From: UBA6623 sp965238125
GTDB lineage: Bacteria; Acidobacteriota; Terriglobia; Bryobacterales; UBA6623
Direction: 5' to 3'
DNA: 64,000 nucleotides
Assembly: GCA_965238125.1 (NCBI GenBank)
Contig: OZ250179.1
Coordinates: forward strand, 62,001 to 126,000
The position numbers and the translations under genes are program-made. Shown one piece after another: positions 44,927-55,308 of the stretch. Under the pieces are notes generated by a model. The model did not search any database, had not been told where the DNA came from, and saw only the letters and a list, made by a program, of their open reading frames with translations. Position 1 is the first letter of the stretch. Each line of letters opens with the position of its first letter.

Positions 44927-46666
44927 ATGCCGCGCACCCCCTCGCAGGGCGAGTTTCAGCGGAGCGGCTTATTCCCCCCGGCCGCGGCGGTGGTGCGGCG
45001 TTCCTCCCGTTGTTTGGTCACCTTTCTACTGCCGGCGTTCGTCTCGTTTGCGTTGCCGCTAACGGCTCAGGAGCCCCGCGAGCAACTGCAACAGCACCTG
45101 CGGCAAGCGCAAGTGCATCTCGACAAGGAAAACTATCCCGGCGTTGTCGAGGAACTCGATCAGGCGATCGCGATCCACGCCGAGATCCCGGGCGCCTACT
45201 TCCAGCTCGGGCTGGCACACTTCCAACTCGGCCGGACTCAAGAGGCCGAAGAGGCCTTTTTGCGCGAGCTGAAGTTCGAGCCTCCCGATGCCTATTCGCT
45301 TTACTATCTCGGCCGCGTGCACCTCGGCCGGGGAGAGACCGAGAAAGCCGTCTCGCGTTTCGAGCAAACTCTGGCGATCGGCGAAGTCGAGGATGTCCGG
45401 CTGCGCTTGGCCGGCGCCCATCTGAAGACGGGCGCGGTCGACAAGGCGGTCGTACTGCTCGAACAAGGCATCGAGCAGCGCCCCGAGCGGGGAGAGCTGC
45501 ATTACTTGCTGGGCCGTGCCTATCGTGCCCAGCGCCGCATGGAAGACGCCAAACGCGAGTTCGACCTCGCTGAATCGTGGAAGAACAAGAGCCAGGAAGA
45601 GATTCGCATCATTATGGAAGTGCGCCGGCTGTTGCGCGAAGGCAAGAAATTCGCGGCGCTTGGGACGGCCGGTCAACTCAAGAATTCCGGAGACGAGAAC
45701 ACGCTGCTCTCGGTCGGCATCGCGCTCGGTCAGCACAATCACCACCGCGAAGCGCTGCCCATTCTCGAGCGGGTGGTCGCGATCAACCCCAACTACGCCG
45801 AGGGCTATTACAATCTGGGCCGCGCGCGGGCGCTCTTGCACGACCCGACCGGCGCCGAGCGTGATTTGAAACGCGCCGTCGAGTTGCGGCCGCAACTCTA
45901 CGAAGCGCAAACTCTGCTGGGCACGACGCTCGTCTCGCTCGGCAAGAATGAGCAGGCCGTCGAACATCTGCGCGCGGCCGCGGAGTTGCGGCCCGGCAGC
46001 TCGCGCTTGCTCTCGATGCTCGGGCTGCAATACCTGCAACTGCGCTACTACAGAGAAGCGATCAAGGCCCTTTCACGCGCCGTCGAGTTGGACAGCGGGA
46101 ACGCTGACTTGCACTTCCTGCTGATCCAAGCCCATTTTCGAAGCCACGATTACGAAAAGGCGCTCGAGGCGGCCGAGCAAACCCTCCGACGCTTTCCCGA
46201 GCAGGGCCGAGCTGATCTGCAAGTCGGCACCCAGCTCGACAATATGGGCCGTTACGAGGAGGCCGAGAAACACTTGCGCGCGGCTCTTTCCAAGGACCGG
46301 GGTCTTTTCGAAGCCCGCATTCTGCTGGGCGAAGTCTTGCTCAAGATGGGCCGCCCCGAAGAGGGGATTGCGGTCTTTCGCCAGGCGATGGCAAAGAGTC
46401 CCCGCGACGTGTACGCCTACGCGGGGCTGGGGAAAGCGCTGATCCAACTCAAGCGTTACGAAGAAACGGTGGAGGCGATGGAAAAGGCGGTCGGCCTCGA
46501 TTCCGAGTTGGCCTCGATCCACCTCTACCTATCGCGTGCCTACCGCGCGCTAGGCCGCGCCGAGGAGGCGAAGCGCGAAGCCGCGATCTTCACCCGACTT
46601 AATCGCAAGCGCGCGACCGACCGCGACCGGAATGTCGAAAGAGAGTACGTACCGAAGGCTCGGTAG
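44927..46666 (+). CDS. Secreted TPR-repeat protein (579 aa)
   Basis: An N-terminal hydrophobic segment (CLVTFLLPAFVSFALPLTAQ) ending near residue 47 acts as signal or anchor. The rest is about 14 tetratricopeptide repeats in series (for example IPGAYFQLGLAHFQLGRTQE, AYSLYYLGRVHLGRGETEKA, AEGYYNLGRARALLHDPTGA, VYAYAGLGKALIQLKRYEET). Such long TPR solenoids act as adaptors in the periplasm. A TATAAT hexamer lies 7 bp before the ATG, without a matching -35. The gene is divergent from the PQQ-dehydrogenase gene and convergent with the S41 peptidase gene. Confidence 0.85.
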   Translation: MPRTPSQGEFQRSGLFPPAAAVVRRSSRCLVTFLLPAFVSFALPLTAQEPREQLQQHLRQAQVHLDKENYPGVVEELDQAIAIHAEIPGAYFQLGLAHFQLGRTQEAEEAFLRELKFEPPDAYSLYYLGRVHLGRGETEKAVSRFEQTLAIGEVEDVRLRLAGAHLKTGAVDKAVVLLEQGIEQRPERGELHYLLGRAYRAQRRMEDAKREFDLAESWKNKSQEEIRIIMEVRRLLREGKKFAALGTAGQLKNSGDENTLLSVGIALGQHNHHREALPILERVVAINPNYAEGYYNLGRARALLHDPTGAERDLKRAVELRPQLYEAQTLLGTTLVSLGKNEQAVEHLRAAAELRPGSSRLLSMLGLQYLQLRYYREAIKALSRAVELDSGNADLHFLLIQAHFRSHDYEKALEAAEQTLRRFPEQGRADLQVGTQLDNMGRYEEAEKHLRAALSKDRGLFEARILLGEVLLKMGRPEEGIAVFRQAMAKSPRDVYAYAGLGKALIQLKRYEETVEAMEKAVGLDSELASIHLYLSRAYRALGRAEEAKREAAIFTRLNRKRATDRDRNVEREYVPKAR

Positions 46667-46737
46667 CGCTCTAGCCCCTTGGCATTCTTCCCATTTGAAA
46701 AGTTGTTCGCCGGCGGGAGCGATGAACGCCCGCCCGT

Positions 46738-48000
46738 TCAGGCGGCCTTCTTTTCGGGGATCGCGGCGGCCTTGAGCACCTCAAGGGCTTTCTCGATGTA
46801 GGGATCTTTGTCGTCCCCTGAAGTGTCGTCGGCCGGTGGCCGCGGAGGCGGGGGGGCATTCAAGTCGCTCGGATGGCGCGATTCGCGGTAACGGCGTACT
46901 GCGGCGGGCGTTAAGGGGTGGCTGGGGGTGACGCCGCCATCCTGCAGCGCTGCCCCGGCGGGGCGGTGGTATTTCGCGACGGAGAGAATCAGAGCTGCCC
47001 CGTCCTCAAGCTCAATCGTCTTCTGGACCGCCGCCAGACCGTAGGTGCGCTCACCGACCAATTCCGCTCGCTTATTGTCGAGCAGCGCGGCCGCGGCGAG
47101 TTCCGCCGAGCCGGCCGTGGCGCGGTCGGAAATCAAGGCCAAGGGCAAATCGGCGACGGTTGACTCGGCGTCGGCTTCGAACTTTTCTTCGCCGTGCCGC
47201 CGACCCTTCAGAGAGGTGATCGCGCCGCTGTTGAGGAACAGGTTGGCGAGCTGGATGCCGTCGGCCGATCGCCCGACGGAATTACCGCGCAAATCCAAAA
47301 TAATTTTCTCGGCGCCCTCCGCCCGCAATGCCTTCACAGCGGCGGCAACCTCGGCGACGCGTTCGGCGTCGACGACGTCAAGATCGATGTAGCCGATGCC
47401 GGGCTCGAGAATCTTCTTCGTCACGGCCGGCAATTCGACGGCGCCCCGCAACAGCTTATGTTCATCGGGCTCTTCGGAATTGCGCAAGGAACGAACCAAA
47501 ACGTCGACGGTGGTGCCGGGCTTGCCGCTCAACAGAGCATGCAGATAAGCCGGGGGTATCATTCGGGTATTGAGATCATTGATGGCTTCGATCAGATCAC
47601 CCGGTCGAATGCCCGCTTTATCGGCCGACGAACCGGGCAAGACCGCCAGCACGGTCGTGTAACCGACGCGTTTGTGAATCACCAACCCCGTGGCCATTCC
47701 GGTTCCCTGGTCGGGATTCTCGCGAGTTTTAGTGAACTGCTCGAATTGCTCGGCCGTGAGATAACTCGACAGCGGGTCGAGATACTCGATCAACCCTTGC
47801 AGGGCCCCGAGCGTAACCTTGCTCATGTCGGGACTTTCGACGTAATTGCTCTTGATGTGTCGCAGCACATCGGAGTAGACACGTAGCGGACGGTACGCTC
47901 CTTCTTCAACCGGCTCCTTGCCCATCAACGCGCCGATGACAAGCATTACCGTCAGCAGCGTCGAGCAGAAAACGATCGAAAATTTGATTCGCGACGTCAT
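46738..48000 (-). CDS. S41-family (CtpA-like) protease homologue with altered active site
   Basis: A 420-residue exported protein: signal anchor (IVFCSTLLTVMLVIGALMG), an N-terminal cap (YSDVLRHIKSNYVESPDMSK, LIEYLDPLSSYLTAEQFEQF), a PDZ domain (about 100-190, VLAVLPGSSADKAGIRPGDL) and the S41 core (IGYIDLDVVDAERVAEVAAA, KIILDLRGNSVGRSADGI). Active CtpA proteins have GSASASE and, 25 residues after the Ser, a Lys in TFGKG. Here these are TAGSAE, with the Ser shifted by one, and TYGLAAVQ, with Leu for Lys. The Ser-Lys dyad therefore seems lost, and the protein may be a non-catalytic PDZ scaffold. The C-terminus is a Pro-rich linker plus a helix. Confidence 0.83.
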   Translation of the reverse strand: MTSRIKFSIVFCSTLLTVMLVIGALMGKEPVEEGAYRPLRVYSDVLRHIKSNYVESPDMSKVTLGALQGLIEYLDPLSSYLTAEQFEQFTKTRENPDQGTGMATGLVIHKRVGYTTVLAVLPGSSADKAGIRPGDLIEAINDLNTRMIPPAYLHALLSGKPGTTVDVLVRSLRNSEEPDEHKLLRGAVELPAVTKKILEPGIGYIDLDVVDAERVAEVAAAVKALRAEGAEKIILDLRGNSVGRSADGIQLANLFLNSGAITSLKGRRHGEEKFEADAESTVADLPLALISDRATAGSAELAAAALLDNKRAELVGERTYGLAAVQKTIELEDGAALILSVAKYHRPAGAALQDGGVTPSHPLTPAAVRRYRESRHPSDLNAPPPPRPPADDTSGDDKDPYIEKALEVLKAAAIPEKKAA

Positions 48001-48130
48001 GACAAAACGTTCCCGGCAAGACCCTCGGGCTCACCTCCATCATACACCCAGCCCGCCGAGCGGCGCGCAGCGGACGCCCGCCGGGCCGCCGGGCATATCT
48101 TTCACAACCCCGTCGGGGGGGGCTCCGTTC

Positions 48131-49720
48131 TTACAATTTCGGGAGGCTCGCGCGGCTCACACCGGGCCGCGGTTTGCGTTCTTTTTCGAGTTGCTCCGCC
48201 TTGGCTTGCCTTACTTCGGCCATCAATCGGCGGCCTTCGTCTCGTCGACCCGCCTTGATATATAGCCGAGCCAATTGATATTTCGCCGCCTCGTCGTTTG
48301 GGTCGAGACGCAACGCGATTTCAAAGTTTTCCGTTGCTTTCGCTTCGTCGGTTTCGGCGAGAATCTTGCCCAGCCGGTAATAGGAGTCGGCGAAATCGGG
48401 GTTGAGTTCGATCGCCCTCTCGAGGGATTCTCGGGCCTTGGCCTGCACGTCGGCCTTTTCCTGTTCCCCCGAAGCCGGCGACGCCGGCAGGGCATACCCG
48501 TGCAGGTAGTGCAAATAGAAATCGTCGGGAAAGCGCTCGGTCCCCCGGCGCAACTCTTCAAGGGCCTGCTCGGTTTCCCCAGCCGAGAGCAACGTCGTCG
48601 CCAGTCCGGCCAACGCCAGTTGATGTTCCGGATGCGCCGCGATCGCCCTGCGAAATGTCTGCTTGGCCTCTTGCTTCTTCGACGCTCGCTCGTGGATCGC
48701 CCCTTGCTGGATCAACAAGCGGTAGGAATCGGGCATCTCCGAGAGGCCTATGGCGAGGATCTCTTCGCCCAACTCGTGATTACCGTGCTTGACGCACAAT
48801 AGGCTCAGGTCCAGGTAGTGGTCCTCGACCGTCGGCTCCAGCGCGATGGCTTCGCGCATGGCTTGGATCGCGGTTTCGAGATCGCCCGCGTCTTCGGCGA
48901 TTTGCCCGAGCAGGTTGAGGGCTCGGCCGCTTTGCTTCGTCGCCTCGCTGCCTTGGAGCAGGTCGAGGGCTTCGGTGTTGCGATCCAGGCGCGACAAGAC
49001 GACCGCCCGTTGGTAATCAATGTTAGCCGGCTTGGGATTGGCGCGAGCGGCGATGTTGAGGTGATGAAGGGCGTCTTCGTGGCGCTTCGATTCCGAGAAC
49101 AGAATGGCGGCTTCCACGTGGTCGGGCGGCGCAAGCCCGCGAACGTTTCGAATCTTGAGAAGCTGCGAGGCGACCCTCTCCTTCTCACCGGTCGCGCTAT
49201 AGGCCCTTGCCAACAGCAAAGGCGCGCGCGGGTGTTGCCTTTCGATGCCCGCAAGGCCCCCCAATTTCGCGACGGCCTCTTCGTATCGGCCTTGCTCGGC
49301 CGCGATCATGCCGAGGAACAGGCGGGCGAGGGGACCGGCCTTCGCGGAAGACTCCAGCTTTTTCCAATGAACCGCCGCTTCGTCGAAGCGGCGTTGCTGA
49401 AAGTAGCCGGCCGCCAGGTTCTTGCGCGCGGGCTCGAACGAGGGGTCGTTTTCGAGTACTTGGCTGAGGGGTTTTTCGGCGGCGGCGAAATCACCTTTTT
49501 GCGTGAAAACCGCGCCCAGCGCGTTAAGAACCAGCGGATGGTTCGGAACGAGACGGCGGGCGCTTTCAAGACTCTTGAGCGCGTCGTCGAACTTCCCTTG
49601 CCGAGCGTGGGCCAAGCCCTCTTTGTAATGGCGCTCGGCGGCCGCGCCGGGAGTTTCGGCGACGGACTGCGCAATGAGCCCTAGGCCGACAATGACTCCT
49701 AAGAGATGCGCATTCGCCAC
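48131..49720 (-). CDS. Secreted TPR-repeat protein (about 529 aa)
   Basis: The frame is open further upstream (to 49831), but GTG 49720 gives a good signal peptide (ANAHLLGVIVGLGLIAQSVA), so I prefer it; confidence in the exact start is low. The mature protein has about 12 tetratricopeptide repeats (AERHYKEGLAHARQGKFDDA, HPLVLNALGAVFTQKGDFAA, FADSYYRLGKILAETDEAKA and others). It ends in a charged helix (EVRQAKAEQLEKERKPRPG). It lies 130 bp upstream of the S41 homologue on the same strand. A scaffold role is all that can be said. Confidence 0.8.
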   Translation of the reverse strand: MANAHLLGVIVGLGLIAQSVAETPGAAAERHYKEGLAHARQGKFDDALKSLESARRLVPNHPLVLNALGAVFTQKGDFAAAEKPLSQVLENDPSFEPARKNLAAGYFQQRRFDEAAVHWKKLESSAKAGPLARLFLGMIAAEQGRYEEAVAKLGGLAGIERQHPRAPLLLARAYSATGEKERVASQLLKIRNVRGLAPPDHVEAAILFSESKRHEDALHHLNIAARANPKPANIDYQRAVVLSRLDRNTEALDLLQGSEATKQSGRALNLLGQIAEDAGDLETAIQAMREAIALEPTVEDHYLDLSLLCVKHGNHELGEEILAIGLSEMPDSYRLLIQQGAIHERASKKQEAKQTFRRAIAAHPEHQLALAGLATTLLSAGETEQALEELRRGTERFPDDFYLHYLHGYALPASPASGEQEKADVQAKARESLERAIELNPDFADSYYRLGKILAETDEAKATENFEIALRLDPNDEAAKYQLARLYIKAGRRDEGRRLMAEVRQAKAEQLEKERKPRPGVSRASLPKL

Positions 49721-49924
49721 GATGCCCGCGAGCCGGAACGGCGGAACCCCAGGTCCCGGACCTATCGCGTGGAACCCTGACAGGGCGGCGGGAAACATCC
49801 CTTCAACCCAACTTAGCGCGACAAGTCGCAAAAGCTCATTCTCCCCGCGGTCAATGAACCGGCCGATTCATGGAAACGCACTCCTCACTCTGCCGAATCC
49901 ACCCTCCGATTTGCTCCAGGCGGC

Positions 49925-50134
49925 TCACCCCGCGGGCTTTTTCACGACCGCGAAAACCGCAAACACCCGACTGCGATTCGTCGGTTTACCGACCGCCGTT
50001 ACCGGTTCGCGCTGCACGTTGACGGCGTGTACTTCGCGCCCCGTCTCGGACTCGTAGTCCTCGATCACGCGGCGCAACTCTTCACCCAGCTTTCGGTCTC
50101 GTTCGATTTTCTCCGGCAAGGCAAACTCCTCCAA
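49925..50134 (-). CDS. Small hypothetical protein (69 aa)
   Basis: A compact frame with protein-like composition: an amphipathic charged helix (EKIERDRKLGEELRRVIEDY) followed by ETGREVHAVNVQREP and a basic tail. Short proteins with an ETGREV-type strand after a helix are seen next to various genes in Acidobacteriota but have no function assigned. The start ATG at 50134 lacks a strong ribosome-binding site. It could be a real gene or a remnant. Confidence 0.4.
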   Translation of the reverse strand: MEEFALPEKIERDRKLGEELRRVIEDYESETGREVHAVNVQREPVTAVGKPTNRSRVFAVFAVVKKPAG

Positions 50135-51172
50135 CCCGGTGGCTTCGAGAATCTACCAATCATACGACGCCGACTGCGGTCATGGCAGCCCCCGATCAAA
50201 ATAGCGGGATCGGGAGCTGTCCCCGATCTCCCCACACATGACGGCCCGAGCTGCCCGGGTCACCCCTCCGGATTAACCCCCTGCCGCGCTCCCGATAAAT
50301 ATTTCTAAGTTATTGATATCGTTTAGGATGCGATCGAAAATTGGCTTTGTTTCGCCGAATTGGCTGGGGCTTATGCTTGCACTCCTCTTTTGCGCCTTGC
50401 CTGTCTGCGATCTCCCCGCAGGGCTTGCCTGTAGAGCGGGCGGCGGGGACGGCTGCGAGTCCCCACGAAACAACCCGCTGCGCGGTTCCAAGTTTTGCAC
50501 GTCCAAGTTATTGATATCGCATAAGTTTTACGCCTTTTCTTTGCGGGAATTGGCTTCGTTTCGTCGAAATCCTTCGCCGGGGACGGCCCCTCTCGTCCTT
50601 GCTTGCTTCACTCAGGTCGGGACCTATGCGGAGAGCGAGGGGTGAATTCTGCCTGGGCCTCACCTGGGTCGCGATCGCGGATCGTCGGGTCGGGGCGTCT
50701 CTTTGGTGAAGATTTCTTATTTGAGCGCGGGCTCTCGGCGTCCGAGATCCGCTAAGTTATGGCCGCAGCGGGATATGCGGGACATGGGGTTGATCCTGGA
50801 TTCGCGAAATTGGGTTCGTTTGGTAATGATTTTTCGGCCCGCTGCGTGAGCTTTTTTTGTCCTCCTTGGCCTGTCGCCGGCGAGCCTTGGCCCGGCCTCG
50901 CCGTGCTTAGGATAGCGGTAGTGTCAAGCCGGTTTTGGCCGAGTTCGGGAGCTGTCCCCGATCTCCCCGTCCCCGAACTCCCCGTCCCCGAACTCCCCCC
51001 CGAACTCCCCCGCCCGTCCCCGAACTCCCCCCCGAAATGCCCCGGCGGGAGCGCCCGAACCCCCCCCACGCCGCCGGCCTCCGGACCTCAAGCGCCCCAC
51101 CCCCAACGTCCTCGCCGATACCCGTCGACCTCGTCAACCCGACAGGGCGATTCCTGGTACGCTTGATCCGAT
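50135..51172. other. 1-kb non-coding region rich in repeats
   Basis: No credible gene. The 15-mer aagttattgatatcg occurs at 50307-50321 and 50505-50519, each followed within 70 bp by an aattggcttngtttcg-type sequence, so two copies of a diverged module are present; a third partial copy lies near 50806-50840. A short gggagctgtccccgatctcc motif occurs at 50212 and 50946. The end of the region is the C-rich tandem array. The argD promoter should be in the last 100 bp, but none is obvious. Confidence 0.5.
50950..51050. repeat. C-rich tandem repeat of gtccccgaactcccc units
   Basis: At least five imperfect units of gtccccgaactcccc occur head to tail, with variable C-run lengths. The units are too short and unspaced for a CRISPR array. 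Slippage or assembly artefact can change the copy number. It lies about 120 bp before argD. Confidence 0.65.
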
Positions 51173-52396
51173 ATGCACACCGAAAAAGACGGCTCCGGCG
51201 GCGATACTCTGGCCCTCGGCAAGCAGCACCTCATCCAGAGTTACGCTCCGAGTTTGGTGATCGAACGCGGGGAAGGCTGCTACCTCCATGCCGCCGACGG
51301 CCGGCGCTATTTGGACTTCATGTCCGGCATCGGCGTCAATGCGCTGGGTCATGCCCACCCGCGAGTGCTCGCGGCATTGCGGGAGCAGATCGAGGCGTTG
51401 CTGCATTGTTCGAATCTCTATGCGCACCGATATCAAGCGCCCTTGGCCGCGCGGCTGGCGGAAGCCGCGGGTTTGCAGCGGGTGTTTTTCACCAACAGCG
51501 GCTCCGAGAGCGTCGAGGGAGCGGTCAAAATCGCCAAGGCGTACGGCCATAAGCTCGACCCCGAAAAATTTGAAATCATCGCCTTGAACGGCTCGTTCGG
51601 AGGCAGAACTCTGGGGGCTGTCTCGGTCACCGGCCAATCGAAGCATCGAGCCGTGGTGGAACCGCTGATTCCCGGCGTCAAGTTCGTTGACCCCAACGAC
51701 ACCGCCGCGCTTGAAGCCGCTGTCTCCGACCGCACCGCCGGCATCTTCTTCGAGCCGATCCTGGGGGAAGGCGGAATCGTTCCCATCGAGCGCGAGTTCG
51801 CGGCCCGCGCGGCCGAACTCGCCCAAAAGCATGACGCGCTACTGATGTTCGATGAAATTCAATCCGGGCTCGGGCGCACCGGCAAGCACTTCGCTTTTGA
51901 ATGGTGGAATGAAGGCGACCAAGCGCCCATTCAGCCCGACGTCGTGGTGACGGCCAAACCACTCGCCGCCGGCCTGCCCTTGGGCGCCATCATAGCCAAC
52001 GAGCGCGCCGCGGCCGTCATTACACCCGGCACGCACGGCAGCACGTTCGGAGGGAACGCGCCAGCCTGCCGCGTGGCGTTGGAGTTCATGGATCTACTCG
52101 ACGAATTGCTGCCGCGGGTCCGCGAAAAGGGCGACTACTTTGCCGAGCGGCTCACCGGCCTGATCGAGAAATACGATTTCGTGGACAGCCTGCGCGGCCG
52201 CGGGCTGATGTGCGGCGTCAACCTGACCGTGCCCGGCAAGTCGGTGGTGGGACAGTGTCAGGAGCGCGGTTTTCTCATCAATTGCACCGCCGACACGGTC
52301 TTGCGCTTCCTGCCGCCCTACATCATCGAGCGGGAGCACATCGATCAGCTCGTCGCCGCGCTGGATGAAATTTTCGAACAAGGTCCGCCGGAGTAA
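51173..52396 (+). CDS. argD: Acetylornithine aminotransferase-type class III transaminase
   Basis: A 407-residue PLP enzyme. Motifs in order: the N-terminal G-x-x-Y-L-x-D/A-x-D-G-R-x-Y-L-D-F pattern, NALGHAHPRVLAALREQ, VFFTNSGSESVEGAVKIAKA, the PLP-binding MFDEIQSGLGRTG and the Schiff-base Lys in VVTAKPLAAGLPLGA, then HGSTFGGNAPACRVAL. Length and these blocks fit ArgD, which makes N-acetylornithine from N-acetylglutamate semialdehyde in arginine synthesis. Related ornithine, GABA or succinylornithine aminotransferases cannot be fully excluded, since no other arg genes are in the window. An ABC transporter follows 113 bp downstream on the same strand. Confidence 0.85.
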   Translation: MHTEKDGSGGDTLALGKQHLIQSYAPSLVIERGEGCYLHAADGRRYLDFMSGIGVNALGHAHPRVLAALREQIEALLHCSNLYAHRYQAPLAARLAEAAGLQRVFFTNSGSESVEGAVKIAKAYGHKLDPEKFEIIALNGSFGGRTLGAVSVTGQSKHRAVVEPLIPGVKFVDPNDTAALEAAVSDRTAGIFFEPILGEGGIVPIEREFAARAAELAQKHDALLMFDEIQSGLGRTGKHFAFEWWNEGDQAPIQPDVVVTAKPLAAGLPLGAIIANERAAAVITPGTHGSTFGGNAPACRVALEFMDLLDELLPRVREKGDYFAERLTGLIEKYDFVDSLRGRGLMCGVNLTVPGKSVVGQCQERGFLINCTADTVLRFLPPYIIEREHIDQLVAALDEIFEQGPPE

Positions 52397-52509
52397 CGCG
52401 GCGCGAAACCCCAAGAAACGCAACCGCGGAGCCGCGGTCAAGTGTAAAATCAATTACTTCCCCCACCGGCCCGTTGCCTAGGGTCCCTCAAGGCCGCGGC
52501 GCGCTAATA

Positions 52510-53960
<1,451 letters not shown>

Positions 53961-53964
<4 letters not shown>

Positions 53965-54902
53965 AATTTCGTTCCGGGATGATTCAGAAGCTGCTGCCGT
54001 TCTTCAGCTTGATTGCGCTGTTCGTATTCTTGTCGCTGGCCTCGCCGTTTTTTTTGACGGCTATCAACCTCTCGAGCGTCGTGCGCCAAACAGCGGTCAT
54101 TAACATCATGGCGCTGGGGATGACCTTGGTCATCGTTTCCGGCGGCATCGACTTGTCGGTTGGCGCGATTTTGGCCTTCTCGGGGACCATCGGCACCATG
54201 TGCATGATCTCGGGATGGGGTGTCGGAGGCGGCATCGTGGCCGGGCTGCTGTGCGGGCTGGCCTGGGGCTTGGCGAACGGTTTCTTGATTACCACTCTCA
54301 AAATTCCGCCCTTCATCGTGACGCTGGGAACCCTCGGAATCGCCCGCGGGCTGACCTTGATCATCTCGGGAGGTCTGCCGGTCGTCGGCTTGCCGCGCGA
54401 GTTTTCGTTCCTCGGCGAGGGAACGGTTTTCGGCGTGCCTTTCGTTTTGCTCGTCTTGCTCGTATGTGCCGCGATTACCTACTTGATTCTTCACTCCACG
54501 AAACTGGGTCGCTACACCTACGCCATCGGCAGCAACAAAGCGGCGGCCGTCTACGCCGGCATCCCCGTGGCCGGGTACACCATCGCCGTCTATGCCATCT
54601 CCGGAATGTTGACCGGCGTTTCCTCCATGATTGAAGCCTCCCGCTTGATGACGGGCCAGCCGACCGCCGGCCAAGGTTATGAATTGCTGGTGATCGCTGC
54701 GGTCGTCATCGGCGGCGGCAGTTTGACGGGAGGGGAGGGCAGCGTGGTCGGAACGCTGATCGGAGCATTTATCATGGGGCTGCTCGCCAACGGCAGCGAC
54801 CTGCTGGGCATCAACCCTTACCTACAGCAGGCGATCATCGGCTCGGTCATCATCGTCGCCGTAGCGCTCGACGAAGCACGCAAGCGCCGTTTCTCGGGTT
54901 GA
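53961..54902 (+). CDS. RbsC-type sugar ABC transporter permease
   Basis: A 313-residue inner-membrane protein with eight or more hydrophobic segments. The family motifs are clear: NLSSVVRQTAVINIMALGMT, LVIVSGGIDLSVGAILAFSG, IPPFIVTLGTLGIARGLTLI, YTYAIGSNKAAAVYAGIPVA and GTLIGAFIMGLLANGSDLLG. Translationally coupled to the ATPase gene. Together they form a sugar importer core that still needs a periplasmic binding protein, not found nearby. The gene is followed by an inverted repeat pair rather than further transporter genes. Confidence 0.9.
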
Positions 54903-54908
54903 GCCCCC

Positions 54909-55117
54909 AAACCGAGCCGCGACCGTCAGCGAGCGGTATGCGACGAAGCGTCGCTGAAAACGCCGAAGCTGATGAGCCCGACGCGACCGCTGAGAGGCAT
55001 CAACGGCCAACCCTCTTCGTTCATACGGCCGAGTTGCCGGCTGCAAAACGTCCCCATCCTTCGTGAAGGTCGAGAGTTGCGGCGCATTACCGCTCCTTGA
55101 CGGTCGCGGCTCGGCTT
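54909..55117. repeat. Second inverted pair of the dispersed 41-bp repeat family
   Basis: Copy C starts at 54909 (aaaccgagccgcgaccgt, plus) and copy D ends at 55117 (acggtcgcggctcggctt, reverse complement). They are related to the pair at 13867-14101 but more diverged. The remaining DNA up to 55308 contains only the gaggtg ribosome-binding site of the next gene. Position directly behind the permease stop suggests a role in transcript ending, or tolerance of insertion there. Confidence 0.65.
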
Positions 55118-55308
55118 GAGCGGGCATCCTCGGCAAGTACTAAGGCAAACTACCCCCTTATTATCAGCCATTTATCTCGTAAAGCTTTGCCTTGCAACGG
55201 TCGGGCTCGGGCGTCTTGCCGTGATAATCTGAAATTTACCCTTCCGCCAAATTCGGCTGCTTTTCGCGGCTCTTCCTAATTTCGAAATTTCCGACGAGGT
55301 GAATCACC

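Noticed and set aside
50950..51050. C-rich repeat array as a CRISPR
   Set aside because: Units abut with no spacers of constant length, and there are no cas genes nearby.
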